DNA from: Saccharopolyspora aridisoli
GTDB lineage: Bacteria; Actinomycetota; Actinomycetes; Mycobacteriales; Pseudonocardiaceae
Assembly (NCBI RefSeq): GCF_004348445.1
Contig: NZ_SMKV01000003.1
Span: 218,213-282,212 of the forward strand
DNA: 64,000 bases
Direction of reading: 5' to 3'
Part shown: positions 54,164 through 61,754 of the stretch, one piece after another
Layout: every line of letters starts with the position of its first letter
Position numbering within the stretch: the first letter of the stretch is position 1
Program-made: the position numbers and the translations under genes
Notes under the pieces: model-generated
Databases searched by the model: none
Told to the model about the DNA's origin: nothing
Seen by the model: only the letters and a program-made list of their open reading frames with translations

Positions 54164-54453
54164 CGCCCTGCCGCGTCGATGGCGCGGGCGTTGTCGGAAT
54201 CGTCGTCCTCGTAGTTCTTCGCGGCCGCGGCGAGCGATTCGCCGTGCGCGGTCGCCTTGTCGCTCCACGTCGTGAGCGCGCGTTGCCAGCTCTGGGCGAC
54301 CCGGGTGGCCGCGCCCTCGCTCTTCCCACCGGGAAGAGCTTCGGCGATGTCGGCCGCCGGTTCGCCGAGCTCGATCCGCGCCGCCTGCTCACCGGCGAGG
54401 TCCGCGCTGCGCCCCGCGTGGTGCAGCGCTTCCGGTTCCGCCCTCAACCCCAT
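54160..54453 (-). CDS. WXG100/EspC-like small secreted partner
   Basis: The 97-aa all-helical protein has the length and Ala-rich composition of WXG100/EspC (ESX secretion-associated) proteins. It has a central Trp region (AQSWQRALTTWSDKA) in place of a strict WXG, and a C-terminal YEDDD matching the YxxxD/E type VII export signal. It overlaps the DUF1023 hydrolase gene and is likely its co-secreted or chaperone-like partner. No EccC or other secretion machinery gene is in this window, so export would use a system encoded elsewhere. Confidence 0.75.
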   Translation of the reverse strand: MGLRAEPEALHHAGRSADLAGEQAARIELGEPAADIAEALPGGKSEGAATRVAQSWQRALTTWSDKATAHGESLAAAAKNYEDDDSDNARAIDAAGR

Positions 54454-54568
54454 GTCAGCCTCCGCTAGCCCACCAGTTCGATGCGGGAGCCTAGCCCGCT
54501 GATCATCGGTTCGATGGGAGTTCCGGCGATCCGGTTCCCACCGATGCGGCCAGCGCAGGTCAGCGGGG

Positions 54569-54574
54569 TAGCCT
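54569..54574 (+). promoter_or_regulatory. TAnnnT box placed for a leaderless dapE transcript
   Basis: TAGCCT lies 7 nt before the dapE GTG at 54582. Confidence 0.55.
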
Positions 54575-54581
54575 GCCGGTC

Positions 54582-55658
54582 GTGACCGCTTCGTTGGACC
54601 TCACGTCGGACCCCGTCGAGCTGACCGCCGCGCTGGTGGACATCCCCAGCGTGTCCGGGTCGGAGAAGAACATCGCGGACGCGGTGGAGGAGGCGCTGCG
54701 CGCGCAGGCCCCGCACCTGGAGGTGGTCCGCAACGGCGAAGCCGTGCTCGCGCGCACCAACCTCGACCGGGATGCCCGCGTCGTGCTGGCCGGGCACCTC
54801 GACACCGTGCCGATCAACGACAACCTGCCATCCCGGCGCACCGGGTCCGGTGACGACGAGCTGCTGCACGGTTGCGGTACCACCGACATGAAGAGCGGCG
54901 ACGCCGTGATGCTGCACCTCGCGGCCACGCTCACCGAACCGCGTCACGACCTGACCTTCGTGTTCTACGACTGCGAGGAGATCGAGGCCGAGCGCAACGG
55001 CCTCGGCCGCATCGAGCGCGAGCTGCCGGAGTGGCTCGACGGCGATCTCGCGGTGGTGTGCGAGCCGTCCAACGCTGCGATCGAGGCGGGTTGCCAGGGC
55101 ACCATCCGCGTCGAGGTCCGCACCACCGGCACCCGTGCGCACACCGCCCGCGCCTGGATGGGGGAGAACGCCATCCACGCGGCGCAGCCGATCCTGCAGC
55201 GGCTGGTGGACCACACGCCGCGCAACCCGGTGATCGACGGGCTCCAGTACCGCGAGGGGCTGCAGGCCGTGAAGATCACCGGCGGGATCGCGGGCAACGT
55301 CGTTCCGGACTCCTGCGTGGTCACCGTCAACCACCGGTTCGCTCCCGACAAGTCCGCCGAGCAGGCCGAGGCCGAGCTGCGGGAGCTGTTCTCCGGCTAC
55401 GAGGTCGTGGTCACCGACCTGTCAGCGGGTGCCCTCCCGGGTCTCACGTCCCCGGCCGCCGCGGAGCTGGTCGAGGCGTCGAACTCCGAGCCGGTCGCCA
55501 AGCTCGGCTGGACCGACGTCGCCCGCTTCGCCGCCCGAGGCCTCCCCGCGGTCAACTTCGGCCCCGGCAACCCGACCCTCGCCCACACCCGACGAGAACA
55601 CGTCCGCACCACCGAGATCCGCCACTGCGCCACCACCCTCCACCGCTTCCTCTCCTGA
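54582..55658 (+). CDS. dapE: Succinyl-diaminopimelate desuccinylase
   Basis: The 358-aa M20-family zinc amidohydrolase removes succinate from N-succinyl-LL-DAP. It has the metal motifs [24 protein letters not shown] with bridging Asp, the catalytic Glu pair in [10 protein letters not shown], and C-terminal [16 protein letters not shown] carrying the last ligand. The GTG at 54582 gives the normal N-terminus. It is divergent from the effector cassette and close to dapC and dapD, so three succinylase-branch genes lie within 8 kb. Confidence 0.95.
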   Translation: MTASLDLTSDPVELTAALVDIPSVSGSEKNIADAVEEALRAQAPHLEVVRNGEAVLARTNLDRDARVVLAGHLDTVPINDNLPSRRTGSGDDELLHGCGTTDMKSGDAVMLHLAATLTEPRHDLTFVFYDCEEIEAERNGLGRIERELPEWLDGDLAVVCEPSNAAIEAGCQGTIRVEVRTTGTRAHTARAWMGENAIHAAQPILQRLVDHTPRNPVIDGLQYREGLQAVKITGGIAGNVVPDSCVVTVNHRFAPDKSAEQAEAELRELFSGYEVVVTDLSAGALPGLTSPAAAELVEASNSEPVAKLGWTDVARFAARGLPAVNFGPGNPTLAHTRREHVRTTEIRHCATTLHRFLS

Positions 55659-55711
55659 CCCAACCCCACCTGGGGCGACGGATTACCGCGGTGTTCGGGT
55701 CACTGAGGGGA

Positions 55712-56641
55712 TCAGGCGGTGCCCAGGACCTCGGTGTCGGCTGGTTCCTCGGTCGCGCGTTGCTCGGGGAGGGCCGGTGCGGGGGCGGGTTCTTGCGGGA
55801 GTTCGGCGGCTCGGCGTTCGGCTTCGGTGAGTTCGGGAGCTTCGGGCTCTCCTGGTTCCTCCGTGGGGGTTTGGTGCTTCTCGCCGGTCGGCTGCTGGAG
55901 GCGGTCGACGAACTGCAGGAGTTCCACCGGGAACGGGAGGACCAGGGTCGAGTTCTTCTCGGCCGCCACCTCCACGACCGTCTCGAGCAGCCGCAGCTGC
56001 AGGGCGGCCGGGGTGTCGGCCATGACGTGCGCGGCGTCGGAGAGCTTGCGGGAGGCCTGGTACTCGCCGTCCGCGGAGATCACCCGCGAGCGGCGCTCGC
56101 GCTCGGCTTCGGCCTGACGAGCGATGGAGCGCTTCATCGACTCCGGCAGCGAGACGTCCTTGATCTCCACCCGGTCGATGTGCACACCCCATCCCAGCGC
56201 CGGGCTGTCGATCATCAGCTCCAGGCCCTGGTTGAGCCGTTCGCGGTTGGACAGCAGGTCGTCGAGGTCGCTCTTGCCGATGATCGACCGCAGCGAGGTC
56301 TGCGCGACCTGGCCCACCGCGAACAGGTAGTCCTCGACGTTGATCACGGCGCGCGCCGCGTCCTCGACCCGGAAGTAGACCACCGCGTCCACCCGGACCG
56401 TGACGTTGTCGCGCGTGATGCCCTCCTGCGCGGGCACGGGCATCGTGACGATCTGCAGGTTGACCTTCTGCAGCCGGTCCACCCCGGGAACGATCATGGT
56501 GATCCCGGGGCCGCGAGTGCGTTCCTGCAACCTGCCGAAGCGGAACACCACGCCCCGCTCGTACTGCTTGACCACCTTGGCGCTCGAGGCGACGCCGATC
56601 AAACCGACCACGAGGATTGCGATGAGCAGTTCGATGAGCAT
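55712..56641 (-). CDS. Slipin-type SPFH (stomatin/prohibitin) membrane protein
   Basis: The 309-aa protein has an N-terminal membrane-hairpin segment (LIELLIAILVVGLIGVASSA). The SPFH domain follows: VVKQYERGVVFRFGRLQERT, GITRDNVTVRVDAVVYFRVE and TSLRSIIGKSDLDDLLSNRE. A helical region QAEAERERRSRVISADGEYQ and an acidic Pro/Glu-rich tail of about 60 residues come next. Such proteins form large membrane-associated oligomers and microdomains. The ATG at 56641 is preceded by AGGAG. No NfeD-like protease partner is adjacent, which is unusual for slipins in operons. Confidence 0.92.
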   Translation of the reverse strand: MLIELLIAILVVGLIGVASSAKVVKQYERGVVFRFGRLQERTRGPGITMIVPGVDRLQKVNLQIVTMPVPAQEGITRDNVTVRVDAVVYFRVEDAARAVINVEDYLFAVGQVAQTSLRSIIGKSDLDDLLSNRERLNQGLELMIDSPALGWGVHIDRVEIKDVSLPESMKRSIARQAEAERERRSRVISADGEYQASRKLSDAAHVMADTPAALQLRLLETVVEVAAEKNSTLVLPFPVELLQFVDRLQQPTGEKHQTPTEEPGEPEAPELTEAERRAAELPQEPAPAPALPEQRATEEPADTEVLGTA

Positions 56642-56862
56642 GACCAGCTCCTGGGCTCGCGGAGGAACGGCCCGACGGCGCACGAACGCCTGCGTAGATC
56701 GCGGAGCAGATCTGCGTGTCGCGCCCGGCTCGCGTCGCCGGCGCCGCTAGATCTTTTCTTTCGATCGTACGCCGCGAGACCGCTCTGTGAATCCCCCGTG
56801 AACAGGCATTTCACCCGGGCTGTGCAGCGGCGGGGCGGTTCGGAGAACGATCGGTGCGTGCG

Positions 56863-56868
56863 TAGGCT
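56863..56868 (+). promoter_or_regulatory. TAnnnT box placed for a leaderless LOG gene transcript
   Basis: TAGGCT lies 7 nt before the ATG at 56876. Confidence 0.55.
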
Positions 56869-56875
56869 CGACGCC

Positions 56876-57661
56876 ATGACAGTCGATGGCCAGTGGGGTG
56901 AACCCAACGGTGCGGAACGTCCGCACGAGAAGCAACGCGGCCCCGTGGTGCTGCGCCGCTCGAGGTTGAGCGAGCCGACCACCACCGACCAGCGCCTGCT
57001 GGACTCCAGAGGTCCTTCCGACTGGGTGCACACCGACCCGTGGCGGGTTCTGCGCATCCAGGCCGAGTTCGTCGAGGGCTTCGGCGCGCTGTCGGAGGTT
57101 CCGCGCGCGGTCACCGTCTTCGGTTCCGCCCGCACACCGCGGGAGCACCCCGAGTACGCCGCCGGCGTGGAGCTGGGCCGGGCGCTCGCGGGCATCGGCT
57201 GCGCGGCCATCACCGGCGGCGGACCCGGCACGATGGAGGCCGTCAACCGCGGCGCCTCGGAGGCCGGTGGCCTGTCGATCGGCCTGGGCATCGAGCTGCC
57301 CTTCGAGCAGGGCCTGAACCCGTGGGTCGACCTGGGTGTCAACTTCCGGTACTTCTTCGTCCGCAAGACGATGTTCATGAAGTACGCGCAGGCGTTCATC
57401 TGCCTGCCAGGTGGTTTCGGCACCATGGACGAGCTGTTCGAGGCGCTGACCCTGGTGCAGACCAAGAAGGTCACGAAGTTCCCGGTGGTGCTGTTCGGCA
57501 GCGACTACTGGCAGGGCCTGTACGACTGGATCCGCGACCGGATGCTCGAAGGCGGCAAGATCGGCGAGCAGGACATGTCGCTGCTGCACGTCACCGATGA
57601 CATCGACGACGCGGTGTCGATCGTGCAGGAGGCGTACGGGGCGTGGGAGGCGGCGCATTGA
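56876..57661 (+). CDS. LOG-family (TIGR00730) protein, longer paralogue
   Basis: The 261-aa protein has a Rossmann-like lysine-decarboxylase-like fold with ITGGGPGTMEAVNRGASEAG and LPGGFGTMDELFEALTLVQT, the PGGxGTxxE signature of cytokinin-activating LOG phosphoribohydrolases. It carries an extra N-terminal 70 residues. Members hydrolyse nucleoside 5'-monophosphates such as cytokinin ribotides, or act on purine nucleotides; the physiological role in bacteria is mostly unknown. The next gene is a second LOG protein starting at a TTG that overlaps this stop codon. Confidence 0.9.
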   Translation: MTVDGQWGEPNGAERPHEKQRGPVVLRRSRLSEPTTTDQRLLDSRGPSDWVHTDPWRVLRIQAEFVEGFGALSEVPRAVTVFGSARTPREHPEYAAGVELGRALAGIGCAAITGGGPGTMEAVNRGASEAGGLSIGLGIELPFEQGLNPWVDLGVNFRYFFVRKTMFMKYAQAFICLPGGFGTMDELFEALTLVQTKKVTKFPVVLFGSDYWQGLYDWIRDRMLEGGKIGEQDMSLLHVTDDIDDAVSIVQEAYGAWEAAH

Positions 57662-58200
57662 GCAACGACGTTTCGGTCTGCGTCTACTGCGCGTCCGGGC
57701 CGGTGCCGCAGCACTACCTGGACCTGGCCGCCGAGGTCGGCCAGAAGATCGCCAAGCGCGGCTGGACCCTGGTCTCCGGTGGCGGCAAGGTCTCGATGAT
57801 GGGTGAGGTCGCCCGCGCGGTCCGCGCCGACGGTGGCCGCACCATCGGCGTCATCCCGCGCGCCTTGGTCGACCTCGAGGTCGGGGACACCGACTCCGAC
57901 GAGCTGCTGGTCGTGGACACCATGCGTGAGCGCAAGGGCCTGATGGACGCCCACGCGAACGCGTTCCTGACGCTGCCCGGCGGCATCGGGACCTGCGAAG
58001 AGCTATTCGAGATCTGGACAGCTCGCTACCTGGGCATGCACAGCAAGCCGGTGGTGCTGCTGGACCCCGACGGGCACTTCCAGGGCCTGCTGGACTGGCT
58101 CCACGGGCTGGTGCGGACCGGTTTCGCCTCGCAGAGCTCGCTGGACGTGCTGACCGTGACCGCCGACGTCGACGAGGCGCTGGACGCCCTGGTCGGCTGA
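57658..58200 (+). CDS. LOG-family (TIGR00730) protein, short paralogue
   Basis: The 180-aa protein contains VCVYCASGP, the phosphate loop VSGGGKVSMMGEVARAV, RERKGLMDAHANAFLTLPGG and the signature LPGGIGTCEELFE, matching single-domain LOG enzymes (Rv1205 of M. tuberculosis, from memory). LOG releases free cytokinin base from the ribotide. The TTG at 57658 overlaps the preceding stop and follows GGGAGG by 7-8 bases. Two different LOG genes in one operon suggest either a heteromeric enzyme or different substrates. Confidence 0.92.
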   Translation: MSNDVSVCVYCASGPVPQHYLDLAAEVGQKIAKRGWTLVSGGGKVSMMGEVARAVRADGGRTIGVIPRALVDLEVGDTDSDELLVVDTMRERKGLMDAHANAFLTLPGGIGTCEELFEIWTARYLGMHSKPVVLLDPDGHFQGLLDWLHGLVRTGFASQSSLDVLTVTADVDEALDALVG

Positions 58201-58206
58201 GCGCGT

Positions 58207-58560
58207 TCAGGCCGCGCCGACCGCCGTGCGGATCAGGTGGGTGAGCGCCGGCAGCGGGATGTCCGGGCGGACCTCGCCGAGCACCGGCGCGAGCCGTATC
58301 CAGAACGACTGGACGCGGGGAGCGCTGGGCCGCTCGGTGGCCAGCTCGTCGACGAGCTCGGCGAGCCGCCACTTCGCCTCGTCCAGGTCCAGGCTCGACT
58401 CGGGGTGCTCGTCGAGGACTTCGACGAGCGAGTTCAGGTAGACGCGGACCTGGTCCAGGGCGGACAGCTGGGCTGCGAGCTCGGAATCGTCCTGGTCGTT
58501 CGGGGCACTCCGGGCGAGCAGGCCGGCGCCGTTGGTCGGTTCGGCTTCGCGGTCGGCCAC
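58207..58560 (-). CDS. Hypothetical 117-aa helical protein
   Basis: The GTG at 58560 is preceded by CAGGAG at 9 bases. The protein has a disordered, Asp/Ser-rich start and then three or four helices (ALDQVRVYLNSLVEVLDEHP and LDLDEAKWRLAELVDELATE, ending PALTHLIRTAVGAA). I see no enzyme motif, signal or membrane segment, and I do not recognise the family. It is convergent with the LOG gene, with only six bases between the stops. It might be a small cytoplasmic adaptor; no function is proposed. Confidence 0.68.
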   Translation of the reverse strand: MADREAEPTNGAGLLARSAPNDQDDSELAAQLSALDQVRVYLNSLVEVLDEHPESSLDLDEAKWRLAELVDELATERPSAPRVQSFWIRLAPVLGEVRPDIPLPALTHLIRTAVGAA

Positions 58561-58775
58561 GGGTATCGGCTCCTGATCGGATCGGCCGGGGGAGAGCGGG
58601 TCTCCGTTTCTCGATCTCCGAGTGTGCTCGGGGTCCACCGTTCGGAGCCTCCGTTCGGGTACATGCCACCCGAACGGCCGACTCACTTCGTTGTGATTCA
58701 CATCATGCCGGTCCTGATCGCGAAAGGACCTTGGTCCTCTTGTGTGGAGGCGGTGACAGTGCAGCGAAATATCCG

Positions 58776-58781
58776 TAGAGT
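58776..58781 (+). promoter_or_regulatory. TAnnnT box placed for a leaderless padR transcript
   Basis: TAGAGT lies 8 nt before the GTG at 58790. Confidence 0.5.
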
Positions 58782-58789
58782 CACTACCT

Positions 58790-59119
58790 GTGAAGGCTGA
58801 TGCGCTCCGCGGCCACTTGGACGCCCTGCTCCTGGCCACCCTCGACGGCAAGGCGTTGCACGGTTACGCGATCATCGAGGCTTTGCAGGATCGCAGTGGT
58901 GGCGCCCTCGACCTGCCCACCGGCACGGTCTACCCGGCGCTGCGCAGGCTCGAGCGAGCCGGATTCGTGCAGAGCTCCTGGAGCACCGTCGGCGGACGCC
59001 AGCGGCGCACGTACCGGCTCACCCAGGCGGGATCTCAAACTCTCCAGGCGGAGCGTCGCGCCTGGCGGGAGTTCACCCACGCCATAGAAGGCGTCCTGAC
59101 CGCTCCGGCCAAGACCTGA
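58790..59119 (+). CDS. PadR-family transcriptional regulator
   Basis: The 109-aa protein is a winged-helix PadR regulator: DALLLATLDGKALHGYAIIE, the recognition region TGTVYPALRRLERAGFVQSS, and the wing GGRQRRTYRLTQAG followed by a dimerisation helix. Short PadR proteins often repress an adjacent efflux or membrane gene. Here the next genes are the DivIVA-like protein and tag, and no transporter follows, so the target is unclear. A -10-like box sits 8 nt before the GTG, suggesting a leaderless mRNA. Confidence 0.92.
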   Translation: MKADALRGHLDALLLATLDGKALHGYAIIEALQDRSGGALDLPTGTVYPALRRLERAGFVQSSWSTVGGRQRRTYRLTQAGSQTLQAERRAWREFTHAIEGVLTAPAKT

Positions 59120-59174
59120 CGCTCGGTTCCCGGCTGTCTGACGGACGGTCGGTGGGCCGTGCCACGATTGGTTC

Positions 59175-59531
59175 GTGGCTAGTGCGCTCATCTACCTGTT
59201 CGTGGTGCTGGCGGTCGCGGCCGTGGTGTACCTGCTGGCTTCGCTGGTCTTCGGGCGCGGTGAGCAGCTCGCGCCATTGCCGCCCGGCTCCACGCCCACC
59301 CGACTGCCCGCAGCCGACGTCGAGGGCTCCGACGTGCGCGCGGTCCGGTTCCAGCAGGTCCTGCGGGGCTACAAGGTCGCCGAGGTCGACTGGGTGCTGG
59401 AACGCCTGGCCGGCGAGCTCGACGAGCTGCACGGCCGGGTCGCGGTCCTGGAGCGTCAGCTCGACGCCGCCGGGCAGGAGCTGGACAAGGCCCGCAACGC
59501 GGTGACCGACGGCGGTGACGGTGATGAGTGA
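59175..59531 (+). CDS. DivIVA-domain membrane protein (Rv1209-like)
   Basis: The 118-aa protein has an N-terminal membrane helix (ALIYLFVVLAVAAVVYLLAS), a short linker, then a DivIVA-like segment (VRFQQVLRGYKVAEVDWVLE) followed by a coiled coil to the C-terminus. The segment F-x-x-x-x-R-G-Y-x-x-x-x-V-D is characteristic of DivIVA/Wag31 proteins that sense membrane curvature. Unlike Wag31 it is membrane-anchored. It overlaps tag by 8 bases. The same pair, Rv1209-tagA, occurs in M. tuberculosis. Confidence 0.87.
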   Translation: MASALIYLFVVLAVAAVVYLLASLVFGRGEQLAPLPPGSTPTRLPAADVEGSDVRAVRFQQVLRGYKVAEVDWVLERLAGELDELHGRVAVLERQLDAAGQELDKARNAVTDGGDGDE

Positions 59532-60102
59532 CGGCGCGGCGGTCGTCGGCGAGGACGGCCGCGCGCGGTGCCCGTGGGGCGCCGGGCAGCCGGACTACGC
59601 CGCTTACCACGACCAGGAGTGGGGCGTCCCGCTGCGCGGTGAACCGGAGCTCTACGAGCGGATCACCTTGGAGTCGTTCCAGTCCGGCCTGTCCTGGCTG
59701 ACGATCCTGCGCAAGCGCCCCGCGTTCCGGGAGGCGTTCGCGGGCTTCGACCCGGCCGCCGTCGCCCGGTTCGGCGAGGACGATCGGCAGCGGCTGCTGG
59801 GCGACGCCTCCATCGTCCGCAACCGGACCAAGATCGACGCTGCCATCCACAACGCGCGCGCCGTCCTGGAGCTCGACCGGCCGCTGGACGACCTCCTCTG
59901 GTCGTCCGCCCCGCCGCCGCGTCCGGACTCCGAGCGCCCGGTCAAGCTCGGCGACGTCCCGGGCATCACCGACGAGTCCCAGTCGATGGCCAAGGAGCTC
60001 AAGCGCCGCGGCTTCGTCTTCGTCGGCCCCACCACCTGCTACGCCCTCATGCAGGCCACGGGCATGGTCGACGATCACCTCAGGGACTGCTGGCGGGCCT
60101 GA
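59524..60102 (+). CDS. tag: DNA-3-methyladenine glycosylase I
   Basis: The 192-aa enzyme excises 3-methyladenine from alkylated DNA. It begins with the zinc-snap region RCPWGAGQPDYAAYHDQEWG. The active-site Glu lies in LESFQSGLSWLTILRKRPAF, and the C-terminal half has KRRGFVFVGPTTCYALMQAT with further zinc ligands. The ATG at 59524 overlaps the DivIVA-like gene. It is the second 3-methyladenine glycosylase in the window, in a different family from the AlkA part at 29859. A structured repeat (60104-60220) immediately follows the stop. Confidence 0.95.
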   Translation: MSDGAAVVGEDGRARCPWGAGQPDYAAYHDQEWGVPLRGEPELYERITLESFQSGLSWLTILRKRPAFREAFAGFDPAAVARFGEDDRQRLLGDASIVRNRTKIDAAIHNARAVLELDRPLDDLLWSSAPPPRPDSERPVKLGDVPGITDESQSMAKELKRRGFVFVGPTTCYALMQATGMVDDHLRDCWRA

Positions 60103-60103
60103 C

Positions 60104-60220
60104 CCCCGGTGGTGACGCGATTTCAATGGAAGTCGGGGAAACGATATCAATGGAAATCTGGAACCCGATTTCAATGGGAGTCAGGTCCCGGACTTCAGTG
60201 GAAAAGCGTCACCACCGGGG
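60104..60220. repeat. 15-bp inverted repeat enclosing four 24-bp-period repeats
   Basis: CCCCGGTGGTGACGC (60104-60118) and its perfect complement (60206-60220) bracket four repeat units beginning at 60119, 60143, 60167 and 60191, exactly 24 bases apart. Each unit is based on GATTTCAATGGAAGTC, which can itself form a 6-bp hairpin with loop AATG, using G-U pairs in units 1 and 3. The element lies between convergent tag and the enoyl-CoA hydratase gene, starting one base after the tag stop codon. Confidence 0.88.
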
Positions 60221-60229
60221 TACGGCGGG

Positions 60230-61012
60230 TCAGCGGCCGGTGAAGTTCGGGGTCCGCTTCTCGACGAAGGCGGCGACCGCTTCCTTGTGGTCGGCGGTGA
60301 GGCCGGCTTCGTTCTGGGCGCCCGCCTCGACGGCCAGGGCTTCGTCGAGGGCCTCCGCGGAGGCGGCCTGGACGGCCTCCTTGATGCGCGCGTAGGCGAA
60401 GGTCGGGCCCGCTGCCATCCGGGTCGCCAGCTCCATCGCGACGGTCAGCGCGTCGTCCACGACCTGGTTGACCATGCCGATGCGCAGCGCCTCGTCGGCG
60501 GGCACCGGTTGCGCCAGCAGCAGCATCTCCATCGCCCGGCCGTAGCCGATCAGCCGCGGCAGCGTCCAGGACGCGCCGGAGTCGGTCGACAGGCCGACGT
60601 TGGCGAAGGCCATCAGGAACTTCGAGCCGGTGGCGGCGATCCGCAGGTCGCTGGCGTAGGCCAGCGACGCGCCCGCTCCCGCAGCGGTGCCGTTCACGGC
60701 GGCGATCACGGGCTTGGGCATGGTCGCCAGCGCCTTGGTGATCGGGTTGTAGTGCTCTTCGACGGTCTTCAGCGGGCTCGGGTCGCCGGTGGAGAGGAGC
60801 TCGATGTGCTCCTTGAGGTCCTGGCCCGCGCAGAACGCCTTGCCCGAGCCGGTGATCACCAGGGCTCGGACCGAGTCGTCCGCCGCGGCCTCGCGCAGGG
60901 CCGTCAGCAGCGCCTGCTTGAGCTCGATGTTGAGCGAGTTGAACGACTCAGGGCGGTTCAACGTGAGCAGCCGCACACCCGCGGTGTCCTCGGTCAGCAG
61001 TACGTCGGTCAC
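60230..61012 (-). CDS. Enoyl-CoA hydratase/isomerase family protein
   Basis: The 260-aa crotonase-fold protein has the two oxyanion-hole segments (SGKAFCAGQDLKE and AAVNGTAAGAGASLAYASDL) and the C-terminal helix KEAVAAFVEKRTPNFTGR. The catalytic region after NVGLSTDSGASWTLPRLIGY has no canonical Glu pair visible at both usual positions. It may therefore be an isomerase (PaaG-like) rather than a classical hydratase. It could serve phenylacetate or fatty-acid degradation; no pathway partners are adjacent. Confidence 0.88.
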   Translation of the reverse strand: MTDVLLTEDTAGVRLLTLNRPESFNSLNIELKQALLTALREAAADDSVRALVITGSGKAFCAGQDLKEHIELLSTGDPSPLKTVEEHYNPITKALATMPKPVIAAVNGTAAGAGASLAYASDLRIAATGSKFLMAFANVGLSTDSGASWTLPRLIGYGRAMEMLLLAQPVPADEALRIGMVNQVVDDALTVAMELATRMAAGPTFAYARIKEAVQAASAEALDEALAVEAGAQNEAGLTADHKEAVAAFVEKRTPNFTGR

Positions 61013-61387
61013 TCCAAGCTCCTTGCCTTGACGTCCGTTGTGGCGGGTCGCGCGAGCACTTCCACTGTGGACCGCGCGGCCGGCGCGCCGTCCCGGGTGG
61101 ACGGTGTCCCCGCTGGTCGGCGGGATGGCCGCCGCGAGATCGGTGACACGCCGGAGCGAGACGACTCCTCACGGTGATCGCGGCGGCTTCCCGCGATGTG
61201 CCGAACGGCGTCGAAACACCCCACACGAACGGTGAGTCTGCCAGCCGTCGGCGATATTCGACCAGCGCACGGGCGACACGAGTTGATCGGTTCGGTTTCG
61301 TCCATGCCTCGGGATGGGGGAGAATGGGCGTGGACCCGAACTGGTTGTGGCGACCAGCGGGGGAAGATTTCACGGAGGGAGCACGCT
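61013..61387. other. Gap between the enoyl-CoA hydratase and DUF3117 genes
   Basis: This 375-base divergent intergenic region should hold promoters for both genes. I see no convincing -35/-10 pair, no conserved hairpin and no copy of the dispersed elements. A ribosome site GGAGGGAG lies just before the DUF3117 ATG. Confidence 0.5.
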
Positions 61388-61555
61388 ATGGCGGCCATGA
61401 AGCCCCGGACCGGTGACGGTCCCCTCGAGGTGACTAAGGAGGGACGCGGCATTGTGATGCGCGTTCCGCTTGAGGGTGGTGGGCGGCTCGTCGTCGAGAT
61501 GTCGGTCGAGGAGGCCAAGAACCTGGGCGACGCCCTGGAGTCGGCCACCGGCTGA
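61388..61555 (+). CDS. DUF3117 small protein
   Basis: This 55-aa protein (MAAMKPRTGDGPLEVTKEGR, then IVMRVPLEGGGRLVVEMSVE and a short helix) is a near-universal small actinobacterial protein of the DUF3117 family (Rv1211 in M. tuberculosis, from memory). It is predicted to be one small beta-sheet plus helix. The function is unknown. GGAGGGAG lies 6 bases before the ATG at 61388. Its position two genes after tag is conserved. Confidence 0.92.
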   Translation: MAAMKPRTGDGPLEVTKEGRGIVMRVPLEGGGRLVVEMSVEEAKNLGDALESATG

Positions 61556-61754
61556 GGCCGCCAAGCGGTTCGGGACGCGCTGCCGGCCGGACCCGGTCAC
61601 GGCGCCTCCCGGCCGAGGCGACAACTCATGATCACGTCGACGAGTGGCGAGAACGCTTCGCCGCTGTCGGGCCCCGGTGCCGAGCGCGGTGCCGGGGCTC
61701 TCGTCGGCACCAGTTCGAGTCCGCACGGCCCGGCCCGTGCAGGAAGGTCTTCTC

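Noticed and set aside
60119..60207. CRISPR array
   Set aside because: The 24-base period has no unique spacers: the whole unit repeats. It is bounded by an inverted repeat and no cas genes are present.
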